A stretch of 64,000 nucleotides of DNA from Acidobacteriota bacterium (GTDB lineage: Bacteria; Acidobacteriota; Terriglobia; Terriglobales; Acidobacteriaceae): assembly GCA_021799405.1 (NCBI GenBank), contig JAJZAL010000001.1:1-64000 (forward strand), given 5' to 3'. The notes beneath the pieces are model-generated. The model did no database searches. It saw nothing but the letters and a program-made list of their open reading frames with translations, and was not told the DNA's origin. Of this stretch, positions 7,992 through 16,601 are shown piece after piece (the first letter of the stretch is position 1; the number at the start of each line of letters is the position of its first letter). The position numbers and the translations under genes were made by a program.

Positions 7992-10136
7992 TTACTGCTG
8001 ACGCAACTCCATCTGCTGTTGCGGGGTGAGCGGCCGGTCGGTGTAGAGGGTTTTGTTGGAGAGATCCTGGATCTCGTAGAGGCGCCCGCCGAGGAGTTTC
8101 TGGATGTGGTTGTAGTACTCAGGGGGGACGAAGAGGAATTTGCGCTTGCCGTGTCCCCACATGGCGACGAGGTTGGTGTCGTCGAGGAAGACGTTGGGCG
8201 TGTCGGGGTAGTCGGAGCCCCAGATCATGGATGAGCCGAAGAGGTCTTTGGAGCCGCCGTTGTTCTTGGGGTCGGGTTCGAAGTACCAGTACTTGCCGTG
8301 CACGAATTTCGCATAGGGTGGCACGAAGTGGTGGGTATAGAAGATGACGGAGGAACACTCGCTCTGGTCGCCATAGCAGAGCAGCGTGTAGCTGTTGTTA
8401 TCGCCGTGGGTAAGGCGATTGATGGTTTCGGCGAAGGGCTTGGAGGAAAGCAGCGGCGAGAATCGGGCGAAAGCGATGTGCGCGGCGATGAGGAAGAGAG
8501 CGACGGTGAATCCGAGCGAGATGGTGGATTCGAAGTGGTGACCGCGGCGGCGGAGTACCCAAGCAATGAGGGGGCCGACGAGGAATGTGACGCAGGCCAG
8601 GCCGGCGGGGAGACGCAGCGCGGCGAATGCACGGGTGGTGATGTCAAAGAAATGGGACATGGCCATGGCGTAGTCGCCGACGCCGCGATGGGCAAGGAGC
8701 GTGCCGATGTCCGGGATGTAGGGCAAGTTTCGGGAGGACCAGAGCCCCCAGGCAAGGAGACCAGCAACGATCAGGCCGACGATGGTAAAGGCGAGATGGA
8801 TGCCTCGCAGCCAGCGCGAGGTGGCAGAGTCGGGATTCTCTGCGTCGGGGCTTTCTTCGGCGGCAGCGAGCGAGCCGGAGATGATCAATAGCAGGGCGAG
8901 GTAGGCCGGCCAGGTGTAGTACTGGTCGTTTGTTCCCGAGAGGCCGAAGAAGATGAGGATGAAACCGGCGTAGCAAGCGAGCAGTAGGCTGGTGCGGGCA
9001 CGGAAGCGCAGGCGGGCCGCGGCGCTGGAGGCCTCAAAGGCGCTAGTGTGAGGATCGAGAAACGCGATCGTATCCGTACTGCTTTCGCGGAGGTCGCGGA
9101 GGAAGAGCCTGCGGTTGCGCCATGCGCGGCGAATGAAGATGGGGACGTAAAGGCTCCAGGGAAAGATCCAGACGAACTGGCAGAGCCAATACACCCAGGA
9201 AGGCTCCTTGCTGTAATCGCGTGGGTAGCGGGTGCCAAGGAAGCGCAGGAAGTGCTCGTTGATGAAGTAGAAGTAAAAGAATCCGTGGACATTACCCCAG
9301 GTGGGAATGTTGCCGATGGGGTGGCCCTGATCGGGATTGGCGAGGCCGCAGAGGATGTGCCAGGGGGCGGCGATGGCCAGGAAAACGACGGTGCCGGTGA
9401 AGAGGCGCATTTCGCGCCAGCGGCGCCACTCGCCGGTGATGAGCAGATAAGGAATCAGCGCGCCCCAGAAGAAGACGATGGCGACGAGACCCTTGGAGAG
9501 CAGCGCGAGGGCGATGGCTCCGTAGGCGATGTAGAGGCGGGAGGGTTTTCGATCCTCAAGGCCGGTGAAGAACATGTAGAGGCCGAGGATGAGGAAGAAT
9601 GTGAGGATAGCGTCGGGAATGAAAAGGCGGGTGAAAAGAAAGACTCCGATGGCGGTGAGCATGGCGAGGGCGGCGTAGAAGCCTGCTCGATCGCCGTAGG
9701 CACGACGGCCCCAGAACCAGCCGATGATCGCGAGGCCGAGCACGGAGAGGGTAATGGGCAGGTGGGTGGAGAAAACGTGGAAGCCGAAGATGTGATAGTC
9801 GATGGCCGCCAGCCAGTAGTACATGGGGGGCTTTTCGAGGTAGCGGACGCCGTCAATGTAGGGCGTAATCCAGTTGCCTGTGACGGCCATGTGGGCGGCG
9901 GCTTCCGCGTGGCCGGAGTCGACATCATCCATTTGTGGCGGTCCGAAGAGCGCCGCGAAATGGACGGCGAGGAAGACCAGGATGAGGATGGTCCAGGCTT
10001 TGACGCGCGATTGATAGAGCACGGGCGGCTTGCTTGTATCCGGATCGGCAGTAGCGGTCACAGCAGGGCGCAAGTTATTCACATTTTCGAGGATAGCAGC
10101 GAGAACGGCGTTAAAAATAAAGTAGAGCGAGGACAT
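7992..10136 (-). CDS. Membrane glycosyltransferase, GT39/ArnT-like (PMT family)
   Basis: 714 aa with a dozen or so hydrophobic helices. After the first helix the periplasmic loop reads MDDVDSGHAEAAAHM, with the acidic catalytic pair of GT-C enzymes, then GNWITPYIDGVRYLEKPPMYYWLAA, the conserved EKPP-Y-W loop of ArnT/PMT proteins. Such enzymes transfer sugars from polyprenyl-phosphate carriers to lipid A or to proteins on the periplasmic face. The C-terminal 200 residues form a soluble domain. The ATG at 10136 shares a CATG palindrome with the start of the divergent CHAD gene. The acceptor and sugar are unknown. Confidence 0.87.
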   Translation of the reverse strand: MSSLYFIFNAVLAAILENVNNLRPAVTATADPDTSKPPVLYQSRVKAWTILILVFLAVHFAALFGPPQMDDVDSGHAEAAAHMAVTGNWITPYIDGVRYLEKPPMYYWLAAIDYHIFGFHVFSTHLPITLSVLGLAIIGWFWGRRAYGDRAGFYAALAMLTAIGVFLFTRLFIPDAILTFFLILGLYMFFTGLEDRKPSRLYIAYGAIALALLSKGLVAIVFFWGALIPYLLITGEWRRWREMRLFTGTVVFLAIAAPWHILCGLANPDQGHPIGNIPTWGNVHGFFYFYFINEHFLRFLGTRYPRDYSKEPSWVYWLCQFVWIFPWSLYVPIFIRRAWRNRRLFLRDLRESSTDTIAFLDPHTSAFEASSAAARLRFRARTSLLLACYAGFILIFFGLSGTNDQYYTWPAYLALLLIISGSLAAAEESPDAENPDSATSRWLRGIHLAFTIVGLIVAGLLAWGLWSSRNLPYIPDIGTLLAHRGVGDYAMAMSHFFDITTRAFAALRLPAGLACVTFLVGPLIAWVLRRRGHHFESTISLGFTVALFLIAAHIAFARFSPLLSSKPFAETINRLTHGDNNSYTLLCYGDQSECSSVIFYTHHFVPPYAKFVHGKYWYFEPDPKNNGGSKDLFGSSMIWGSDYPDTPNVFLDDTNLVAMWGHGKRKFLFVPPEYYNHIQKLLGGRLYEIQDLSNKTLYTDRPLTPQQQMELRQQ

Positions 10137-11052
10137 GGCGATGCGGGCTGAAAGATTTGCCGCCGTGGCGTCGCGTCTGGGTTGTACGCTGGGCCGTTGC
10201 GGGGAGACGCCGGACGTGGGGGCGATCCATCACGTAAGAACAGGCTCGCGGCGACTGGATGCGGCACTGGACGCGCTGGAACGAGAAACCAGCGAGAGCG
10301 AAGCCATGCGCAAAAGTGCCGTGAAACTGCGCAAACTCTTGAAAAAAGTGAGACGCCGGGCGGGCAAAGTGCGAGACCTGGATGTGCATCGCGGGCTCCT
10401 GAGGAAATTGACGCCGGAGTTGGACTCGGACCCTCGGGCCAGCCGCGCCGGAGATGGTTCCGCTGGCTCCGTTCTGAAGCAGGCGGAGGATCTGGACGCT
10501 GAACTGGAACGGCGGCGCGGCAGACGAGCGGAAAAATTCAGGCAGAGGGCCTGCCGGTGGCAGGGAAGACTCGATCAGCGAGTGGGTGCGGTGCTACAGG
10601 CAGCGGCGGAGGCGGGTGATCCGCCGGCGAATGCCGGGGCGGCGGAGTTGGCCCTGGAGAGCTTTGCAGGGCTTTGCAGGGAGATTCCTGTGCTGGATAC
10701 GGGAACACTGCACGATTTCCGGAAAGGCGCGAAGCATGCCCGCTATATTGCCGAAGGCGGGGACGATGATTGGAGCAAACGGACGGCGCAACGGCTGAAG
10801 CGCGTGCAGGATGCGATCGGGATGTGGCACGACTGGCTGGTGCTGGCGACCGAGGCACAGGAAGCGGCGGGCGGTGAGAGGAACGAGCTGGTGGAGCGGA
10901 TGGAATCAAGACGGGACCGGCAGTTCCGTTCCGCGATGAAGACGACTGAACGCGTGCGCGAGGAACTGCTGGGCGAGTGGGAAGACTTCGCGAAACAGAG
11001 GGTGGGACGAGGAGCGGATGAAGCCGGAGCTGGGCTGGCCAAGACCGCGTGA
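10135..11052 (+). CDS. CHAD domain protein (polyphosphate-associated)
   Basis: 305 aa, rich in Arg, Glu and Ala and predicted all-helical. The N-terminal AIHHVRTGSRRLDAALDALE matches the H-x-x-R-x-x-x-R-R-L helix of the Conserved Histidine Alpha-helical Domain, and a second copy appears in HDFRKGAKHARY in the C-terminal half. CHAD domains bind polyphosphate and are often encoded beside polyphosphate enzymes, as here next to ppx, sixA and ppk1. The start is the ATG at 10135 or the ATG at 10141. The ORF ends 66 bases before ppx, so the two are probably one operon. Confidence 0.85.
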   Translation: MAMRAERFAAVASRLGCTLGRCGETPDVGAIHHVRTGSRRLDAALDALERETSESEAMRKSAVKLRKLLKKVRRRAGKVRDLDVHRGLLRKLTPELDSDPRASRAGDGSAGSVLKQAEDLDAELERRRGRRAEKFRQRACRWQGRLDQRVGAVLQAAAEAGDPPANAGAAELALESFAGLCREIPVLDTGTLHDFRKGAKHARYIAEGGDDDWSKRTAQRLKRVQDAIGMWHDWLVLATEAQEAAGGERNELVERMESRRDRQFRSAMKTTERVREELLGEWEDFAKQRVGRGADEAGAGLAKTA

Positions 11053-11118
11053 GGGCAGAGTGAGCGTGCATCGTGTATGGTGCTTCGTTAGAGTTGTGTT
11101 TCCCGGGGTGAGAATAGA

Positions 11119-12669
11119 TTGCGAACCTTTGCGTCCATTGATATCGGATCGAACTCCTGCCGTTTGAAGATTGCCAGAGTGGTGCAGCACGAGCTGCGCA
11201 CGGTGTTTGAAGACCGCGAAGTGACGCGGCTGGGCGCGAGTGTGTTTGAGACGGGGCTGATTTCGCCGGAGGCGATGGCCAACACGATTCGCACGCTGAA
11301 ACGCTTCCATAAGGCTGTGCAACTGCACAGCGTGGACCGGGCGCGGGCGGTGGCGACTTCTGCGTTGCGGGATTCGCGGAATTCGAGGGCGTTCCGCGCA
11401 TGGGTGAAGGATGAGACAGGCTGGGACGTGGAAGTGATCTCGGGGCTGGAAGAGGGGCGGCTGATTCACCGTGGAGTGGTGGACTGGGAGCCGGGGACGC
11501 GTGGGCGGTGCGTGCTGATGGACCTGGGCGGTGGCAGCTGCGAGGTGATCCTTTCAGAGCACAAGCGGATTGAGGCGATGGTGAGCCTGCCGCTGGGCGC
11601 GGTACGGCTGACGCAGGAGTTTCTCAGGAGTGATCCGCCGACGGAAGAAGAAATTGGGCGGATGAAGCAGTTTATTGCACGGGAACTTCGGCGGGCGGCG
11701 AGAAGGGTGGACGCGACGAAAGTGAAGCTGGCGATTGCGACCAGCGGCACAGCGGCAGCACTGGCCGAGGCGAGCGCCGCGATGGCGAAGTCGACCAAAA
11801 ACAAAGGGAAGGCTGCAGCGGAGCGGGAGCCGAATACGGCGAGCGCGCGGGATGTGCGACGGCTGACCGATAAGTTGGCGAAGATGAACAATGCCGCGCG
11901 GGGCGCGATTCCGGGGATTGGCACGAGGCGGTCGGAAATCATCATTGCGGGCGCGCACGTGTATGCGGAGCTTCTGGAGCATTATCGGTTGCCGGGATTC
12001 CGGTATTCGCAGTTTGGGATGCGGGACGGCATTTTGTCGCAGATGCTGGCCGAGGAAGACGTACGGACGAGCGCGCACCAGGCATTTGAGCGCGAGCGCT
12101 GGGCCGGGGTGCTGGAACTGGCGCGGCGGTATGGGACGGATCCCAAGCAAATGGAGCCGGTAAGGCAGCATGCCGAGCAGATGTTTCATGATCTGGCGAC
12201 GGTGCATGAGTTACCGGAGGAGTATCTGTTATGGCTGGAGTCGGCGGCGGTGCTGCGTGATGTGGGGAAGTTTCTGAATTACCAAGGGCACCACCGGCAT
12301 GCGCAGTACATTGTGGCGAGTTCGGAACTGTACGGGTTTACGCCGCAGCAGCGGGTGGTGATATCGGCGATTGCGCGCTATCTGGGCAAGAGCCGTCCGG
12401 CGCCGGAGGGGCGGACGATGCGGGATGTTCCGCCAAGCGAGCACGAATGGGTGAAGCGGGCGGTGGTGCTGCTGCGGTTGGCGGTAAGTCTGAACCAGGA
12501 TCGGGCGAGCGATGTACTGAAGGTGAAGACGTATGTTTACCCGAAGCGAGTAATTCTGGAACTGTACCCGGGGCGGACGGGGGCGGAGCTGGAGTTGTGG
12601 TCGCTGCGCAAGGAGGCGGATTATTTTCGCGAGGTCTTCCGTCGGGATTTGCTGGTGACTTTGCCATAG
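11119..12669 (+). CDS. ppx: Ppx/GppA family exopolyphosphatase with C-terminal HD-like domain
   Basis: 516 aa with a TTG start preceded by GGGGTGAG. The N-terminal actin-like fold has FASIDIGSNSCRLKI and VLMDLGGGSCEVI, the two phosphate-binding loops of the ASKHA superfamily. The C-terminal third, with LWLESAAVLRDVGKFLNYQGHHRHAQYIV, corresponds to the HD-like helical domain of long Ppx/GppA proteins. It should hydrolyse terminal phosphates of polyphosphate and/or pppGpp. A Lys/Ala-rich insertion near residues 210-240 is unusual but in frame. Its last 49 bases overlap the convergent sixA gene. Confidence 0.9.
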   Translation: MRTFASIDIGSNSCRLKIARVVQHELRTVFEDREVTRLGASVFETGLISPEAMANTIRTLKRFHKAVQLHSVDRARAVATSALRDSRNSRAFRAWVKDETGWDVEVISGLEEGRLIHRGVVDWEPGTRGRCVLMDLGGGSCEVILSEHKRIEAMVSLPLGAVRLTQEFLRSDPPTEEEIGRMKQFIARELRRAARRVDATKVKLAIATSGTAAALAEASAAMAKSTKNKGKAAAEREPNTASARDVRRLTDKLAKMNNAARGAIPGIGTRRSEIIIAGAHVYAELLEHYRLPGFRYSQFGMRDGILSQMLAEEDVRTSAHQAFERERWAGVLELARRYGTDPKQMEPVRQHAEQMFHDLATVHELPEEYLLWLESAAVLRDVGKFLNYQGHHRHAQYIVASSELYGFTPQQRVVISAIARYLGKSRPAPEGRTMRDVPPSEHEWVKRAVVLLRLAVSLNQDRASDVLKVKTYVYPKRVILELYPGRTGAELELWSLRKEADYFREVFRRDLLVTLP

Positions 12670-13145
12670 ATGCCGCGCAGGATGCGTGGCTCGACCAGCC
12701 AGAGGAGGGTGCCGGGGCGGCGGGTGTAGTCGACGCGGGCGAGGGCGCCCTTGCGGAGGCGCAGGCTGGTTTTTCCCGTGGAAAAGAGTGAGCCGAGGAA
12801 GGTGCTGATGTTGGGATTGTGGCCGACGAGCAGCACGTTTTCGTCGCCGTTGAGCGAGTCGATGAGGTTGTAAAAGTCGCGGAGGGTGGCGCCGGGCGCG
12901 AGTGCGTCAGAGATGACAATCTCGGATTCGTAGCCGACCTCGGTTCCGACAAAAGAGGCGGTCTGCTGGGAGCGCTTGAGCGGGCTGGAGACGATGCGGT
13001 CGAACTGGACCTTGAGCCCGTTGAGGTAGGTACCGACGAGGATGCATTGCTGCTTGCCCTCCTTGTCGAGGGGCCGCTTGACGTCAATGGTGGGGTTAGC
13101 GCGCCGCGTTCCGGCGCTGGCATGTCTCAGAACGTAGAGATTCAT
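12621..13145 (-). CDS. sixA: SixA-type phosphohistidine phosphatase
   Basis: 174 aa. The histidine-phosphatase signature RHA is at residues 7-9 (catalytic H8), and the second catalytic histidine is H109 in LLVGHNP. Length and the absence of the larger PGM insertions fit SixA, which removes phosphate from phosphohistidine on signalling or PTS proteins. The last residues are basic (KSRRKTSRK). It lies 140 bases downstream of ppk1 on the same strand and its 3' end overlaps ppx. Its repeated association with PPK1 and CHAD genes hints at a role in polyphosphate control, which is inference. Confidence 0.9.
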   Translation of the reverse strand: MNLYVLRHASAGTRRANPTIDVKRPLDKEGKQQCILVGTYLNGLKVQFDRIVSSPLKRSQQTASFVGTEVGYESEIVISDALAPGATLRDFYNLIDSLNGDENVLLVGHNPNISTFLGSLFSTGKTSLRLRKGALARVDYTRRPGTLLWLVEPRILRGIYGKVTSKSRRKTSRK

Positions 13146-13285
13146 AAGGCGTTAGAAGGGCTGACAGCAAGGACGGCTGCCCGCGAATTTACAGAATTGT
13201 AACAATCGAAGCAGGGGAGAAATGTTAATTTTTTGCCGGCTGGTTGCGAGGGGTTGAATCTTCAGCCGGTGATGGCCGCGCATCG

Positions 13286-15562
13286 CTATGAGAGGGCGGA
13301 TTCGATGTGATCGTCTTCCGCTGCGGCGATCTGGAGTCCGCTGGCTCGGGAAGGCTTCTTGCGGCGCGGAGAGCTGGCGGCTTTCTTACGGGATTTGTTG
13401 CCGGGTGTAAGAACGGCTGGAGGAGCCGGAGGTTGCGCGTCTGTGAGTGGATAGAGGATGGCCGGCGGGATGTCACGGACCGAGGCTTTGCCTTCGGCAA
13501 TGCGCATGAGGAAATCCTGCGAGCTGAAGGCAGGCGCGCTGCGTGCCGTTGGGGCTTCGGCAATGCGGATGTATTCGCCGTCGGAGCGCAGGAGGCGGGA
13601 TTTGATCGTGTCGGCGAGGCAGGAGGCGAGAATTTCTTCGCGGATGCGGTCTCGGAGCGCAGGGTCGCGGACGGGGAAGATGGTTTCGCAGCGCTCAAAG
13701 AGGTTTCGGGGCATCCAGTCGGCGCTGCCGCAATAGACTTCCGGGTTGTTGCCATTTTCGAAGGAATAGATGCGGCTATGCTCCAGAAATCGGCCGACGA
13801 TGGAACGGACGCGGATGTTTTCGCTGACACCTTTGAGGCCTGGACGGAGCGAGCAGATGCCCCGGACAATAAGGTCGATCTGGACTCCGGCACGGGAGGC
13901 GTCGTAGAGAGCCTCGATGACGCTGCGCTCGAGGAGAGAGTTCATTTTGGCGATGATGCGGGCGGGGCGGCCGGCGCGGGCGTGCTCGGTCTCGCGATGG
14001 ATGAGCTGCATGAAGCGCTCGGCGAGGGTGAGCGGGGCGACGAACAGGGGCGCGTAGTCGTCGGACTCGGAATGGGCGGTGAGGTAGTTGAAGACGTTGT
14101 GGACGCCGGCGGTGATTTCGGGGTCGGCGGTGAGCAGGCTGAGGTCGGTGTAGAAGCGGGCGGTGTCGGGGTTGTAGTTGCCGGTGCCGAGGTGGGCGTA
14201 GCGGCGGATTTCGCCGTCGGGGTCGCGGCGGACCAGGAGGGCCAGCTTGCAATGGGTCTTGAGGCCGACGATGCCGTGAAAGACCTGCACGCCTGCATCC
14301 TCAAGGGCCCGTGCCCAGCGGATGTTGGAGGCTTCATCGAAGCGGGCGGTGAGTTCGACGACGACGGTGACTTCCTTGGTGGCGGCGGCTTCGGTGAGAG
14401 CGCGGAAGATGGGTGAATCCGGACTGGTGCGGTAGAGAGTCTGCTTGATGGAGACGACGTTGGGGTCCTGGGCGGCGGATTCGATGAGGCTGGCGACGCC
14501 GTCGTAGGAGTCGTAGGGGTGGTGCAGGAGGATGTCGCGGTGTCGGAGCTCGTCGAAGATGTCGGTCGATTTGCGATGGAGGCGGAGCTCGCGGGGTATG
14601 AAGGCTGGGAATTTCAGATCGGGCCGGGGCGTGTCGGAGTAAATCTGCATGAGGCGGGAGAGGTTGACAGGCCCGTCGGTGCGGTAGACCTGCGACTCGG
14701 AGAGCTCGAAGTTGGTACGCAGGCGTTCGATGATTTCGTGGTCGGCGCTGTGCTCAATTTCTAGGCGGACGGCATCGCCTTTGCGGCGATTGTGCAACTC
14801 GGCGCGCACGGTTTCGAGGAGATTGCGGGATTCTTCCTCCTGGAAGTAGAGGTTGCTGTTGCGTGTGACGCGGAAGGCGGCCTTGGAGAGGATCTGGTAG
14901 CCGCGATACATGCTGGAGGCGTTGCGCTCGATGAGGTCGTGGAGGGAGACGTAATCGATGGTATTGGCGGATGAGGGCAGGCGCACAAGACGAGGCAGGG
15001 CGCGAGGCACGGTGATGACACCGAGGACGGGTTCGCTGGTGGCTTTACGTTTGCTGTGAAGCAGCAGAGCGATGCAGAGGGCCTTGTTGAGGACGCGAGG
15101 GAAGGGATGGGCGGGGTCGATGGTGATGGGTGTAAGGAGTGGGTCAACTTCGCGCTGGTAAAAGGTGTTGGCGGCCTCGCGGGCGTCGTCGTCCATCTGG
15201 TCCCAGCTGAGGACGCGAATGCCAGCGCGATCGAGCTCGGGCAGGAGTTGCTCGTTCCAGCAGCGGTATTGTTCCTTGACGTAGGCGTGCATTTCCTCGA
15301 CGAGGGCGTCGAGGGTCTGCTCGAGAGTACGGCCGTCGGGGTCAATTTCGTTGTAGCCGTCTTCAATGCGCTGCAGGATGCCGGCGACACGGATTTCAAC
15401 AAATTCGTCGAGATTGCTGGCGGTGATGGCGAGGAATTTGAGGCGCTCGAAGAGGGGGTTGGATGGGTCTTCGGCCTCTTCGAGTACACGGCGATTGAAC
15501 TTAAGCCAGGAGACATCGCGCCCGAGAAAGAGGCTGGTCGTGGTTTGCTTTGCTTTGCCCAT
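13286..15562 (-). CDS. ppk1: Polyphosphate kinase 1
   Basis: 758 aa from the ATG at 15562 (MGKAKQ). The frame stays open another 268 codons upstream, but that part is Pro/Ala/Arg-rich filler opposite the sigma-like gene and is rejected. The N-terminal domain has LGRDVSWLKFNRRVLEEA and ASNLDEFVEIRVAG, typical of PPK1. The catalytic-domain motifs HHPYDSYDGV, RYAHLGTGNYNPDTARFYTD (with the autophosphorylated histidine) and SADWMPRNLFERCE are present. A basic C-terminal tail of about 50 residues extends beyond the usual end. It polymerises ATP gamma-phosphate into polyphosphate. sixA follows on the same strand. Confidence 0.95.
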   Translation of the reverse strand: MGKAKQTTTSLFLGRDVSWLKFNRRVLEEAEDPSNPLFERLKFLAITASNLDEFVEIRVAGILQRIEDGYNEIDPDGRTLEQTLDALVEEMHAYVKEQYRCWNEQLLPELDRAGIRVLSWDQMDDDAREAANTFYQREVDPLLTPITIDPAHPFPRVLNKALCIALLLHSKRKATSEPVLGVITVPRALPRLVRLPSSANTIDYVSLHDLIERNASSMYRGYQILSKAAFRVTRNSNLYFQEEESRNLLETVRAELHNRRKGDAVRLEIEHSADHEIIERLRTNFELSESQVYRTDGPVNLSRLMQIYSDTPRPDLKFPAFIPRELRLHRKSTDIFDELRHRDILLHHPYDSYDGVASLIESAAQDPNVVSIKQTLYRTSPDSPIFRALTEAAATKEVTVVVELTARFDEASNIRWARALEDAGVQVFHGIVGLKTHCKLALLVRRDPDGEIRRYAHLGTGNYNPDTARFYTDLSLLTADPEITAGVHNVFNYLTAHSESDDYAPLFVAPLTLAERFMQLIHRETEHARAGRPARIIAKMNSLLERSVIEALYDASRAGVQIDLIVRGICSLRPGLKGVSENIRVRSIVGRFLEHSRIYSFENGNNPEVYCGSADWMPRNLFERCETIFPVRDPALRDRIREEILASCLADTIKSRLLRSDGEYIRIAEAPTARSAPAFSSQDFLMRIAEGKASVRDIPPAILYPLTDAQPPAPPAVLTPGNKSRKKAASSPRRKKPSRASGLQIAAAEDDHIESALS

Positions 15563-15747
15563 GCATGAACCGGCGGTGTTCCAGTGAGATGTGCGCTCGT
15601 GCTGCAGTTGGAAGCTCTTTCTCGCGCGGGTGACGAAAAAGAGCTCCGAGTCATATTCCAGTGTATGCCTACCGTCCAGGAGGGGCAGGTTGACTTGGCA
15701 GGATGCGCGGATGAGGATACAGAAAGTAGAAGAACCGGGGGTGAATC

Positions 15748-16332
15748 GTGCCGAACCAGGATTGCCTTGAGCAGGGAAGCGCCGGCGTGGCGCGGGCCGA
15801 GCATACGGCTCTGGAGCTCTTTCAGTTGGCGTCGTTGCTGGTAGGCGACCCGCAAGAGGCGCTGCAACTTGTGGAGGAAAGCGTTTCGGCATCGGACCTG
15901 GACCCCTGCGCGGCTGAGCCTGGCGCCGAGGAGAGAGTTCGGCGGAAGCTGACGGAGCGGGCATTGCAGTGGATGCGGCAGCGGGCTCCGCAGTCGTTCG
16001 AGGTGGAGGGGACGTCTGTATCCCTTGGCGGCTGCGTGGAAACTGACGATCTGGAAGCGGCGGGAATTTCGAGCGCAAAACTGGCTGAGATGCTAAGTGG
16101 CGGGCAAAGGCAGAAGCTGCGGAGCTGGCTGGACGATCTGCCGATGGCACAGCGAGCGGTGTTTGTGTTGCGGGCCGTGCTGGGCAGGAATAGTCAGACG
16201 GCTGCAGAGGAATTTCGGCAGGTGTGCGGGGCAGACGGCTGGACAGCGGATTATGTGAGCGCGATGTTCCGATCGGCGCTATGTTCGCTAGCGAACCAGC
16301 TGGCGCATTCCACTTCAGCCGCAACGGCTTGA
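15748..16332 (+). CDS. Degenerate ECF sigma-factor-like protein
   Basis: 194 aa with a GTG start. The N-terminal HTALELFQLASLLVGDPQEALQLVEE resembles sigma-70 region 2.1-2.2 (lf.la..l.gd...A.dlvqe). The C-terminal LDDLPMAQRAVFVLRAVLG ... AAEEF ... VSAMFRSALCSLANQLA resembles region 4 (LP..qRavf.L). The linker and both regions are poorly conserved, and the strongly basic DNA-recognition helix is not obvious. It could be an ECF sigma factor, or a sigma-like regulator that no longer binds DNA. It is divergent from ppk1 and upstream of the tolC/hlyD pair, with the hairpin at 16485-16569 in between. Confidence 0.5.
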   Translation: MPNQDCLEQGSAGVARAEHTALELFQLASLLVGDPQEALQLVEESVSASDLDPCAAEPGAEERVRRKLTERALQWMRQRAPQSFEVEGTSVSLGGCVETDDLEAAGISSAKLAEMLSGGQRQKLRSWLDDLPMAQRAVFVLRAVLGRNSQTAAEEFRQVCGADGWTADYVSAMFRSALCSLANQLAHSTSAATA

Positions 16333-16484
16333 GGGGACGAACCCAGCGAGGGATAACGCGGTGCAAGCGGATGTTGGCGGGGCTTTGTGGCGGAGTCCAG
16401 GCGGACTACCCGGCGCTGCTTTCGGGGCCGGTGAAAAGTTTTGCACTGTTTTCAGGGTGCATGCGCATCCAAAGGACGTACTTT

Positions 16485-16569
16485 ATTGATAGAGGCTGTT
16501 ATTCAGTTTGGGGTAGGCGACGTGAGGGTCGCCCATCGTAGAGTGAATAACAGCCTCTAGACAATCAAT
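16485..16569. repeat. Long nested inverted repeat upstream of the TolC gene
   Basis: TAGAGGCTGTTATTCA (16490-16505) and TGAATAACAGCCTCTA (16544-16559) are a perfect 16-bp inverted repeat. Inside the 38-base loop a second stem pairs GGCGAC (16516-16521) with GTCGCC (16528-16533). Outside, ATTGA (16485-16489) can pair with TCAAT (16565-16569) across a 5-base bulge. There is no U-tract. It sits 33 bases before the tolC-like start codon. It could be an mRNA leader structure, a protein-binding cruciform or a small transposon-like remnant. Confidence 0.75.
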
Positions 16570-16601
16570 TCTCTTTCCGACCTAAGAGGAAACATATTTC
16601 A

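Noticed and set aside
13307..14416. Long plus-strand frames opposite ppk1, and similar ones opposite the GT39 gene (9048-10151) and the first receptor (30003-31190)
   Set aside because: These are Gly/Glu/Val/Asp-rich mirror frames produced by GC-rich codons of the real genes; no motif or start signal.
15563..16366. 268-codon N-terminal extension of PPK1
   Set aside because: Low-complexity Pro/Ala/Arg/Ser sequence opposite the sigma-like gene; PPK1 homology begins right after the ATG at 15562.
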